Source: a bacterium
Lineage (GTDB): Bacteria; Pseudomonadota; Alphaproteobacteria; Rhodobacterales; Rhodobacteraceae
Length of the DNA stretch: 64,000 nt
Assembly (NCBI GenBank): GCA_016124195.1
Contig: WGOE01000004.1
Coordinates: forward strand, 248,001-312,000
Direction: 5' to 3'
Position numbers and translations under genes: made by a program. Below the pieces are notes generated by a model. It worked only from the letters and a program-made list of their open reading frames with translations. It was not told the origin of the DNA and did no database searches. Shown here piece by piece: positions 48,334-55,814 of this stretch; the first letter of the stretch is position 1, and every line of letters begins with the position of its first letter.

Positions 48334-48380
48334 GCGGGGGCCAGCCCCCGCACCCCCGGGATATATATGAACAAATGAAA
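48334..48380. repeat. family A repeat, reverse orientation, inside the operon
   Basis: CGGGGGCCAGCCCCCG hairpin, then CACCCCCGGGATATATATGA and ACAAATGAAA. It ends with an ATG that is in frame with the next gene, 15 bases ahead of the start I prefer. Confidence 0.8.
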
Positions 48381-48389
48381 GGGTTTGCG

Positions 48390-49949
48390 ATGAGCGATCT
48401 TGGAGAAGTTTGCGAACCGGCGCGGGCCCGGAGCGGCCGGTCGGGTGGACGTTCGGCGCGGGTGGCCTTGCGGGCTGCCCCCTTGGCGGACGATGTGCGT
48501 CCGGTGCGGGGCGGGCTGCCGGGTGGCACCTACAAACCCCTGACCGAGGCGGGGATGGCCAAGATCCATGCTTCGGCCCTTGAGGCGCTGGAGGTGATCG
48601 GCCTGTCGAACGCTCCGGCCTCGGGGGTGGAGATCCTGACCGGGGCGGGCGCCATTCAGGGCGACGACGGCCGCATCCGCTTTCCGCGCGCGCTGGTCGA
48701 GGACATGCTGGCCGTGGCCGGGCGCAACATCACGCTGCATGCCCGCGATCCCAAGCTTGACCTGCATCTGTCGGGCACCAATGTGCATTTCGGCACGGCG
48801 GGGGCGGCGGTCCATATCGTCGATCCGATCACGCTCGACTATCGCGACTCGACGGCGCAGGACCTGTATGACGCGGCACGGCTGGTCGACAACCTGGACA
48901 ACATTCACTTCTACCAGCGCACCATGGTCTGCCGCGATGTGGTCGACAACATCGACATGGACCTCAACACGCTTTACGCCTGCCTTGCCGGTACGAAAAA
49001 GCATGTGGGCACCAGCTTTTTCGAGCCGGGCGCGGTGGCGCCGGCCTTTGACATCCTGCATCAGGTGGCGGGGGGCGAGGACAAGTGGCTCGAGCGGCCC
49101 TTTGTCAGCAATTCCAACTGTTTCGTCGTGCCTCCGATGAAATTCGCCGAGGAATCCTGCAGGGTTATGGAGGATTGCATCCGGCGCGGCATGCCGATGC
49201 TGCTGTTGTCGGCGGGGCAGGCCGGGGCGACAGCGCCGGCGCCGATTGCGCTGGCCATCGTGCAGGCCATGGCGGAGTGTCTGGCCGGGGTGGTCTATGT
49301 CAACGCCATCAAGAAGGGCGCGCCGGCGATCTTTGGCACCTGGCCCTTCGTCAGTGACCTGCGCACCGGCGCCATGTCGGGCGGCAGCGCGGAACAGGCC
49401 CTGCTGACGGCGGGCTGTGCGCAGATGCACCGCTTCTACGATCTGCCGGGGGGTGCCGCCTCTGGCATCAGCGACTCGAAGCTGCCCGACATGCAGGCCG
49501 GATGGGAACAGGGCATCACCAACACGCTGGCCGGGCTCGCCGGGCTCAACATGTGCTACGAGGCGGTGGGGATGCATGCCTCGCTCCTTGGGTTCTGTCT
49601 GGAAAGCCTGATCCTCGGCGACGACCTGCTGGGTCAGGCCATGCGCTGCGTGCGGGGGATCGAGGTGAACGAGGACACCACCAGCATCGATGCGATGAAG
49701 CAGGTCTGTCTGGGCGGGCCGGGGCATTATCTGGGCAGCGATCAGACGCTCAAGCTGATGCAGACCGAATATATCTATCCCAAGACCGCCAACCGGATGA
49801 GCCCGAAGGAATGGAACGAGGCCGGCAAGCCCTTGTTGCTTGACGGCGCCATTCGGCGCAAGAATGAGATTCTGTCCAGGGCAGGCTGCGTCGTCGATGC
49901 CGAGATCGATCGCGCCATCCGCGCCAAGTACAAAATCCACTTCAAGTGA
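48390..49949 (+). CDS. MttB-family (trimethylamine methyltransferase-like) methyltransferase, no pyrrolysine
   Basis: 519 residues of the MttB superfamily, in which a methyl group moves from a quaternary amine to a corrinoid protein. Recognisable parts are YKPLTEAGMAKIHASALEAL, the central barrel around GTSFFEPGAVAPAFDIL and the C-terminal GAIRRKNEILSRAGC. There is no in-frame TAG, so it belongs to the non-pyrrolysine branch that includes glycine betaine and carnitine methyltransferases. No corrinoid protein is adjacent. The start has AAAGGG before it; the repeat upstream offers an ATG that would add five residues. Confidence 0.85.
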   Translation: MSDLGEVCEPARARSGRSGGRSARVALRAAPLADDVRPVRGGLPGGTYKPLTEAGMAKIHASALEALEVIGLSNAPASGVEILTGAGAIQGDDGRIRFPRALVEDMLAVAGRNITLHARDPKLDLHLSGTNVHFGTAGAAVHIVDPITLDYRDSTAQDLYDAARLVDNLDNIHFYQRTMVCRDVVDNIDMDLNTLYACLAGTKKHVGTSFFEPGAVAPAFDILHQVAGGEDKWLERPFVSNSNCFVVPPMKFAEESCRVMEDCIRRGMPMLLLSAGQAGATAPAPIALAIVQAMAECLAGVVYVNAIKKGAPAIFGTWPFVSDLRTGAMSGGSAEQALLTAGCAQMHRFYDLPGGAASGISDSKLPDMQAGWEQGITNTLAGLAGLNMCYEAVGMHASLLGFCLESLILGDDLLGQAMRCVRGIEVNEDTTSIDAMKQVCLGGPGHYLGSDQTLKLMQTEYIYPKTANRMSPKEWNEAGKPLLLDGAIRRKNEILSRAGCVVDAEIDRAIRAKYKIHFK

Positions 49950-49956
49950 GGCCGCC

Positions 49957-51387
49957 ATGGTCCCGGCACATATGGAAAAATTCTACATTGCCGGGGCCTG
50001 GGCCGAACCGAATTCCGCCATGCGGATGGCGGTAGAGAACCCCGCCACCGAAGAGGTCGTGGCCAAGGTGGCCCTTGGCAATCTGGCCGATGCCGATGCC
50101 GCCGTCGCGGCCGCCCGGGCCGCCTTTGCCGATTGGTCGGCACGGCCCGTGGCCGACCGCATCGCCGTGCTCAAACGCATCCTTGAAGTCTATAACGACC
50201 AATACGAGGAATTCGCCCAGGTGATGAGCACCGAAATGGGCGCCCCGATCGAATGGGCGCGCTCGGCCCAGGCCTGGGCGGGCCAGGTGCATATCGAAAG
50301 CACGATCCGCGCGGCTGAGACGATGGCCTGGGAGCATATGCGCGGCACAACCCGCATCGTGCACGAAGGCATCGGTGTCTGCGCCCTGATCACGCCGTGG
50401 AACTGGCCGATGAACCAGATCGCCTGCAAGGTGGCTCCGGCGCTGGTGGCGGGCTGTACCATGGTGCTGAAACCGTCCGAGATCGCGCCCATGTCCGGGG
50501 TGCTCTTTGCCCATGTCTGCCATCACGCGGGGGTGCCGCCGGGGGTCTTCAACCTCGTCAACGGCACGGGGGCCGAGGTCGGTGCCCGGTTGGCCTCGCA
50601 TCCCGATGTGGACATGGTCTCTTTCACCGGGTCGACCCGCGCGGGCGTGCTGGTTGCCGCCGCCGCGGCCCCCACGGTCAAGCGGGTGGCGCAGGAACTG
50701 GGCGGCAAATCGCCCAACATCATTCTGGCCAGCGCCGATCTGGCCGAGGCAGTCAAGGCCGGGGTCGAGGCCTGTTTTGCCAACACCGGGCAAAGCTGCG
50801 ATGCGCCCACCCGCATGTTCGTGCCGCGTGACAGCCACGAGGCGGCGCTGAGCCATGCGGCCGCTGTGGCTGCGGCAGTGGTGGTGGGCGATCCGGCCGA
50901 CAGCGAAACCACGATGGGACCGCTGATCTCCAAGGCGCAGCACGACAAGGTCCAGCGCCTGATCCGGACCGCCATCGACGAGGGCGCGCGACTGGTCGCG
51001 GGTGGTCCGGGCCGGCCCGAGGGGCTCAACCACGGTTGGTACGTGCGCCCGACCGTCTTTGGCGCCGTCACACCCGACATGACCATCGCGCGCGAAGAGA
51101 TCTTCGGCCCCGTGCTGGCGATCCTGCCCTATGACAGCGTCGATCACGCGGTCGAGATGGCCAATGATACGCCCTATGGCCTGGCCGCCTATATCTCGGG
51201 CGCGCTGAACGAGGCGCGGCCCCTGGCTCGCCGGCTGCGTGCGGGGACGGTCAACCTGAACTATCCGGCCTGGGACACCTTTGCCCCGTTCGGTGGCTAC
51301 AAACAGTCCGGCAACGGGCGCGAATATGCCGATTGGGGCATCCATGATTTCTGCGAAGTGAAAGGCATCGTCGGGTGGGGAGAATGA
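49957..51387 (+). CDS. NAD-dependent aldehyde dehydrogenase
   Basis: 476 residues. Active-site Glu247 is in QELGGKSPN and Cys281 in NTGQSCDAPT; the NAD motif FTGSTRAG and the fold mark ITPWNWPMNQIACKVAPAL are present. It starts seven bases after the MttB-type gene stop and overlaps the next gene by ATGA. It probably oxidises an aldehyde made when the carbon skeleton is released by the demethylases (inference). Confidence 0.93.
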   Translation: MVPAHMEKFYIAGAWAEPNSAMRMAVENPATEEVVAKVALGNLADADAAVAAARAAFADWSARPVADRIAVLKRILEVYNDQYEEFAQVMSTEMGAPIEWARSAQAWAGQVHIESTIRAAETMAWEHMRGTTRIVHEGIGVCALITPWNWPMNQIACKVAPALVAGCTMVLKPSEIAPMSGVLFAHVCHHAGVPPGVFNLVNGTGAEVGARLASHPDVDMVSFTGSTRAGVLVAAAAAPTVKRVAQELGGKSPNIILASADLAEAVKAGVEACFANTGQSCDAPTRMFVPRDSHEAALSHAAAVAAAVVVGDPADSETTMGPLISKAQHDKVQRLIRTAIDEGARLVAGGPGRPEGLNHGWYVRPTVFGAVTPDMTIAREEIFGPVLAILPYDSVDHAVEMANDTPYGLAAYISGALNEARPLARRLRAGTVNLNYPAWDTFAPFGGYKQSGNGREYADWGIHDFCEVKGIVGWGE

Positions 51388-52283
51388 AATACGGATATAT
51401 CGGCCTCGGCAATCTGGGCGGCAATCTTGCGGCCAGCCTGATCCGGGCGGGGCATGAGGTGACGGTCTATGACCGCAACCCGGACCTGGGGGCGCGGCAT
51501 GCGGCGATGGGGGCCAGGGTCGCGGCTTCTCCGGCGGAACTGGCGGCCGAGGTGGACCATGTCTTCACCTGCCTGCCTTCGCCCGCGGTGACCGAGGTCG
51601 TGCTGTTCCAGATCCTGGAAAAGATGAAGCCCGGCGCGACCTGGATCGAGAATTCGACCCTGGGGCGCGAGGATGTGCTGCGGCTGGCGGGCCTGGCCCG
51701 GGGCAGCGGCGTGCGCATGCTGGAGGCTCCGGTGACGGGCGGCGTGCACCTTGCCGCGCGGGGCGAGATCACCGTTCTGGTTGGCGGCGAACAGGACCTC
51801 TTCGACCTGCACCGCACGGCCCTCGAGGCGATCGGCGGCAAGATTTTCCACATGGGGCCCCTGGGGTCTGCGGCTGTCATCAAGGTCATCACCAACATGC
51901 TGGCCTTCATCCATCTGGTGGCCGATGGCGAGGCGCTGATGCTGGCCAAGCGCGGCGGCCTTGACCTGAAGACCGCTTGGGAGGCGATCACGGCCTCGTC
52001 CGGCACCTCTTTCGTGCATGAAACCGAAGGCCAACTGATCCTGAACGGCAGCTATGACATTGCCTTCACGATGGATCTGGCGCTGAAGGACCTGGGCTTT
52101 GCCATGGGCTTCGGCCGCGAATATGGCGTGCCGCTCGACCTCGCAAGCCAGACCCTGCAGACCTTCATGAAGGGCAAGGCCGTCTATGGCGGGCAGGCGC
52201 AATCCACCCAGATCGTGAAGCTTCTGGAGGATGCCCTGAACACCGACCTGCGCGCCGAAGGCTTCCCCGCGCGGCTCGAGTGA
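51384..52283 (+). CDS. 3-hydroxyisobutyrate dehydrogenase family NAD(P) oxidoreductase
   Basis: 299 residues of the beta-hydroxyacid dehydrogenase family. Nucleotide loop YIGLGNLGGNLA (GxGxxG), the substrate motif APVTGGVHLAARGEITVLVG, and the catalytic Lys167 with Asn171 in VIKVITNML. The start overlaps the aldehyde dehydrogenase stop, so the two work in succession, for example hydroxy acid to semialdehyde to acid. Confidence 0.9.
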   Translation: MKYGYIGLGNLGGNLAASLIRAGHEVTVYDRNPDLGARHAAMGARVAASPAELAAEVDHVFTCLPSPAVTEVVLFQILEKMKPGATWIENSTLGREDVLRLAGLARGSGVRMLEAPVTGGVHLAARGEITVLVGGEQDLFDLHRTALEAIGGKIFHMGPLGSAAVIKVITNMLAFIHLVADGEALMLAKRGGLDLKTAWEAITASSGTSFVHETEGQLILNGSYDIAFTMDLALKDLGFAMGFGREYGVPLDLASQTLQTFMKGKAVYGGQAQSTQIVKLLEDALNTDLRAEGFPARLE

Positions 52284-52340
52284 TTTCATCTGTTTGCAAA
52301 TATCCCACAGGGGGTCCGGGGGGTGTGAAACCCCCCGGCC
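52284..52340. repeat. family A repeat after the dehydrogenase gene
   Basis: TTTCATCTGTTTGCAAATAT followed by CCCACAGGGGGTCCGGGGGG and TGTGAAACCCCCCGGCC, with a CGGGGGGTGTGAAACCCCCC hairpin. It begins at the base after the TGA. Confidence 0.85.
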
Positions 52341-52361
52341 ATTCAGAACAAGGCACCTCAA

Positions 52362-53474
52362 ATGACTGCTGACCGCCGCTTTGCCGACATGCTGCATCAC
52401 CGGGCCGAGCGTCTGGGACGCGGCGATCCGGTGGCACCGCCCCTGATCTCGGCCACCACCTTCCATCTGCCCGGGCTTGAGAATGCCGCCTACAAATACG
52501 GCCGGATGGCGATGCCGACCTGGGAAGAGGTCGAAGAGCAGCTGGCCATTCTGGAAGGCGCCACCGTGGTGGGCTTCCCCTCGGGCATGGCCGCGATCGC
52601 GGCGGCGCTGATGTGCACGCTATCGGCCGGTCAGACCGTGATCCTGCCGGCCGACGGCTATTATACGACGCGTCTTCTGGCCGACAGGTTCCTGGCGCCT
52701 CTGGGCGTCAAGATCAGACTGATCGACACGAAGGACGTGGATTCCGCCGACTTTACTGGGGCTTCCGTGGTGTTTCTCGAAACACCCTCGAACCCCGGCC
52801 TTGATTGCTGTGACATCTCTTTGGCCGCACGCAAGGCCCATGCGGCGGGTGCCAGGCTCATCGTGGACAACACGACGATGACGGCCCTCTTGCAGCGCCC
52901 GCTTGATCTGGGCGCCGATCTGGTGGTGGCGGCCGATACCAAGGCGCCGGCGGGGCACTCCGACGTGCTTTACGGCCATGTTTCGGGTCGCGATGCGGCG
53001 CTGATGGCCCGCATCGCCGAATGGCGCAAATTGTCGGGCGCGGTGCCGGGCGCCTTCGAGGCATGGCTCTTGCACCGCGGGCTGGAAACGCTGGAGGTGC
53101 GGCTGGCACGCATGTGCGCCTCGGCCGGGATCCTTGCGGAACGGCTCTCCTCCCACCCCCGCATCAAGGCGCTGCGCTATCCGGGCCTGCCCTCCGACCC
53201 CGCGCATGCCATCGCAAGGCGGCAGATGCAGGGCTTCGGGTTTCTCATGAGCTTCGAGCTTGAAAGCGAGGAAAAGGCAGAGGAATTCCTGACGCGCTCT
53301 GCCTATGTGACCCAGACCACCTCTTTTGGCGGCACCCATTCGGCGGGCGAACGGCGGGCGCGTTGGGGCGATGCGGTGGCCCCGGGCTTCATCCGATTTT
53401 CCGTCGGGGTCGAACCGGTGGAGCCCTTGTGGGATGCCATCGAACAGGCGCTGAAACCGCATGCCAAAGGATAA
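52362..53474 (+). CDS. cystathionine gamma-lyase family PLP enzyme
   Basis: Cys/Met-metabolism PLP enzyme of 370 residues. The PLP lysine is Lys194 in AADTKAPAGHSDVLYG, the aspartate that pairs with the ring is in LIVDNTTMT, and LETPSNPGLD and SFGGTHSAGERRAR are family marks. Members act on gamma- or beta-substituted amino acids such as cystathionine, homocysteine or methionine. Its place at the end of the N-demethylase cluster suggests a role there, for example in sulfur or methyl-acceptor balance, but the activity is open. Confidence 0.88.
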   Translation: MTADRRFADMLHHRAERLGRGDPVAPPLISATTFHLPGLENAAYKYGRMAMPTWEEVEEQLAILEGATVVGFPSGMAAIAAALMCTLSAGQTVILPADGYYTTRLLADRFLAPLGVKIRLIDTKDVDSADFTGASVVFLETPSNPGLDCCDISLAARKAHAAGARLIVDNTTMTALLQRPLDLGADLVVAADTKAPAGHSDVLYGHVSGRDAALMARIAEWRKLSGAVPGAFEAWLLHRGLETLEVRLARMCASAGILAERLSSHPRIKALRYPGLPSDPAHAIARRQMQGFGFLMSFELESEEKAEEFLTRSAYVTQTTSFGGTHSAGERRARWGDAVAPGFIRFSVGVEPVEPLWDAIEQALKPHAKG

Positions 53475-53480
53475 GGCACA

Positions 53481-53605
53481 GATTTTCTGCGAAAATTCTG
53501 CAGGACGAATCTTCTGCGAAGATTCGAGGTTGAGCGGCGGCGCTGAAGGCGGCGGGCCTTGATCTTTCGCAGAAAGATCGTCTGCGGCGTTTTCGCAGGA
53601 AACGC
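53481..53605. repeat. family C cluster: four hairpins with CTGCG or CGCAG loops
   Basis: Hairpins at 53481-53497 (TTTT/AAAA stem), 53507-53525 (GAATCTTCTGCGAAGATTC), 53561-53579 (GATCTTTCGCAGAAAGATC) and 53587-53605 (GCGTTT/AAACGC around TCGCAGG). The first two have CTGCG loops; the last two have the complement CGCAG, so the whole is an inverted arrangement about a spacer. It lies between the PLP enzyme gene and the NDUFA12 gene. Confidence 0.8.
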
Positions 53606-53728
53606 ATATGGGCCGCAAATGGCCGAAAGCAGCGACGCTTTTCCGCGTCCGGGCCGGGGCGTTCGATGCCGGCTCTGGACCTTTTCGCCCCGATCCGGCA
53701 TAGAACCCATGAACAACCGGAGGCCCCG

Positions 53729-54103
53729 ATGAACACCTTCCTGCGCCTTTTGACCTGGTGGAACAGCCAGACCCTTGGCACCCAGCTTTTCACCTCGCGC
53801 CGTGGGGTCAAGGTGGGCGATGATGCTCAGGGCAACATCTACTACCAGACCGCCGATGGCAAAAAGCGCTGGGTGATCTACAATGGCGAGATGGAGGCCT
53901 CGCGTGTCTCGCCCGATTGGCATGGCTGGCTGCATTTCACCTGGGACGAACCGCCGACCAAGTCTCCGCTGGCACACAAGCCCTGGGAAGAACCGCATCT
54001 GGAAAACCTGACCGGGACTGCCGCGGCCTATGCGCCGCCCGGCTCGATCCGGCGTGCCGCACCGGTGCCGCGCCGCGACTATGAGGCTTGGTCGCCGGAG
54101 TGA
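53729..54103 (+). CDS. NDUFA12-type accessory subunit of complex I
   Basis: 124 residues related to mitochondrial NDUFA12 / B17.2. Family features are the N-terminal [36 protein letters not shown], and [14 protein letters not shown], then a Pro-rich tail. It is found in alphaproteobacteria at the matrix-side arm of NADH:ubiquinone oxidoreductase. GGAGG lies before the ATG. It heads the unit with mlaD and the DUF2155 gene. Confidence 0.92.
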   Translation: MNTFLRLLTWWNSQTLGTQLFTSRRGVKVGDDAQGNIYYQTADGKKRWVIYNGEMEASRVSPDWHGWLHFTWDEPPTKSPLAHKPWEEPHLENLTGTAAAYAPPGSIRRAAPVPRRDYEAWSPE

Positions 54104-54213
54104 TCGGTACGAACGCGCGGACCCGAAGGGCCGGACCGTCCGGCCGACGGGTCTGACGAGACAGGGGCCGCGTCATCGTGGTGGCCCGCCCGAACAGAGG
54201 ATTTGACTGTCGC

Positions 54214-54681
54214 ATGTCGGAAAACAAGCTTGAGATCGTGGCCGGGGCGCTTGTCGTGGTGGCGGCGGTGGCTTTCGTGCTTTATGCCGGAAAGAGTGCC
54301 GGCATGGGGGCGGGCGGTGATACGTATCCCTTGCGCGCCTCGTTCCGGTCGATTGAAGGCGTGGCGCTGGGGTCGGATGTCAAGCTGGCCGGGGTCAAGG
54401 TCGGCACGATCACCGGGCTGACGCTCAACCCCACGACCTATATGGCCGATGCCGTGATCGCCATCGACAAGAAGATCAAGCTGCCCACCGACAGCGCCAT
54501 CCTGATTTCCTCCGAAGGGCTCTTGGGCGGCAATTATGTCGAGATCCAGCCAGGCGGCATGCCCGACAATCTGGCGCCTGGCGACGAGATCGAAGATACC
54601 CAAGGTGCGGTGTCGCTCGTCTCCCTCTTGATGAAATTCGTCGGATCCAAACCCGACCCCGCCGCAAAGCCCGCTCCGTGA
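54214..54681 (+). CDS. mlaD: outer membrane lipid asymmetry protein MlaD
   Basis: 155 residues: one N-terminal membrane helix (IVAGALVVVAAVAFVLYAG) and a periplasmic MCE domain (YPLRASFRSIEGVALGSDVK ... LLGGNYVEIQPGG). It forms the ring that carries phospholipids between the membranes with MlaFE, which are not in view. The start at 54214 is preceded by AGAGGA at a long distance; a GTG at 54178 is possible. It overlaps the DUF2155 gene by four bases. Confidence 0.9.
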   Translation: MSENKLEIVAGALVVVAAVAFVLYAGKSAGMGAGGDTYPLRASFRSIEGVALGSDVKLAGVKVGTITGLTLNPTTYMADAVIAIDKKIKLPTDSAILISSEGLLGGNYVEIQPGGMPDNLAPGDEIEDTQGAVSLVSLLMKFVGSKPDPAAKPAP

Positions 54682-55133
54682 GGCTGGGGGCTGGTTTGAT
54701 CAGGGCGTGGCTCGTCGTTGCGGCGCTGGCTCAGGCGTCCTTGGCGACGGCGGCCGATGTGGTCGAGGCAAAGGGCGGGGTGGTGCGGGTCCTCGACCGG
54801 CTGACCGATATCGTCACGGATTACGACCTGGCGCCGGGTCAGGTGCAGACCGAGGGCCGTCTCTCGGTGCGCCTCGACGAATGCCGCTACCCGTCCGATC
54901 AGCCCCTCGGCGAAGCCTATGCCCATCTGACCATCAGCGATGCCCAGCAGGTCGAGCCGATCTTCAAGGGCTGGATGATCGCATCGAGCCCCGGTCTGAA
55001 CGCGCTCGACCATCCGCGCTATGACGTCTGGGTGCTGCATTGCGACGTGCCGGCCAGCGCGCTGCCGCCGACCGATCAGACCGACGGTTCGGGCGCCGGC
55101 AGCACCAGTTCGGGTGCGGGTTCGGGCGGATAG
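54678..55133 (+). CDS. DUF2155 exported protein
   Basis: 151 residues from a GTG start that overlaps the mlaD stop (GTGA). The N-terminus has a signal peptide (AWLVVAALAQASLATAA). The DUF2155 body includes GGVVRVLDRLTDIVTDYDL, VRLDECRYPSD, EAYAHLTISD, FKGWMIASSPGLNALDHPRY and DVWVLHC. The tail is Ser/Gly-rich and is encoded over the end of aat on the other strand. Function is unknown. Confidence 0.85.
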   Translation: MRLGAGLIRAWLVVAALAQASLATAADVVEAKGGVVRVLDRLTDIVTDYDLAPGQVQTEGRLSVRLDECRYPSDQPLGEAYAHLTISDAQQVEPIFKGWMIASSPGLNALDHPRYDVWVLHCDVPASALPPTDQTDGSGAGSTSSGAGSGG

Positions 55134-55717
55134 CCGGACGGGGCGAAGCTGGCCTGATCCGCCAGCGCGCGGGCCAGTTCGGCGCGGTAGGTTGCACGGC
55201 TGACCTCGACCGCGCCGAGGCTTGCAAGGTGATCGGTCAGGAACTGGACGTCGAAAAGCCGAAAGCCGCCGGCACGCAGCCGGTGGACCAGATAGGTCAG
55301 CGCAGTCTTCGAGGCGTTGGTGGCGCGCGAGAACATGCTTTCGCCAAAGAACGCCGCCCCCAGCACCACGCCGTAGACGCCGCCGACCAGCCGGTCCTCG
55401 TGCCAGACCTCGAGGCTGTGGGCGTGGCCCTGACGGTGCAGGGCCTGATTGTTGGCAAAGATTTCGGCGTTGATCCAGGTTTCGCTGCGGTCGGCACAGC
55501 CGCGCAGCACATCGTCGAACGCCCTGTCGATCGTCACCCGGGGCCGCGTGCGCCGGATGTGGCGGGCCAGGCTGCGCGACACATGAAAGCCCGCCAGCGG
55601 AAAGACGGCGCGGCGCTGCGGGTCGATCCAGTGAATTTCGGAGGTTTCGCGGCCCTCTGCCATGGGAAAAACCCCGGCCGCGTAGCCGCGCAGCAACAGA
55701 TCGGGCGTCAGATGCAT
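55076..55717 (-). CDS. aat: leucyl/phenylalanyl-tRNA-protein transferase
   Basis: Adds Leu or Phe to N-terminal Arg or Lys of proteins marked for ClpAP. 213 residues with LLLRGYAAGVFPMAEG, IHWIDPQRRAVFPL, FHVSRSLARHIRR, WINAEIF and SLEVWHEDRLVGGVYGVVLG, as in the family. Its last 58 bases run opposite to the DUF2155 end, and the extra tail (YPPEPAPELVLPAPEPSV) is low complexity. Confidence 0.93.
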   Translation of the reverse strand: MHLTPDLLLRGYAAGVFPMAEGRETSEIHWIDPQRRAVFPLAGFHVSRSLARHIRRTRPRVTIDRAFDDVLRGCADRSETWINAEIFANNQALHRQGHAHSLEVWHEDRLVGGVYGVVLGAAFFGESMFSRATNASKTALTYLVHRLRAGGFRLFDVQFLTDHLASLGAVEVSRATYRAELARALADQASFAPSGYPPEPAPELVLPAPEPSV

Positions 55718-55740
55718 GGCACACCGCGCCAGACGGCCAG

Positions 55741-55807
55741 GATGGGCAGATTGCCCATCCTACCAACACCCACCGTTGCAAAAGGTAGGATGGGCAATCT
55801 GCCCATC
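55741..55807. repeat. family B repeat: two GATGGGCA palindromes
   Basis: GATGGGCAGATTGCCCATC (55741-55759) and GATGGGCAATCTGCCCATC (55789-55807), inverted to each other with CCTACC and GGTAGG inside, 29 bases apart. It has the same plan as 34950-35025. It lies between accC and aat on the minus strand. Confidence 0.85.
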
Positions 55808-55814
55808 TTCGGCC

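Noticed and set aside
48390-49949. Pyrrolysine-type trimethylamine methyltransferase
   Set aside because: There is no in-frame TAG anywhere in the gene and no pyl genes are in view.
47415-49958. 847-codon minus-strand frame across the second N-demethylase and the MttB-type gene
   Set aside because: It crosses two well-supported genes and a repeat; its translation has no family features.
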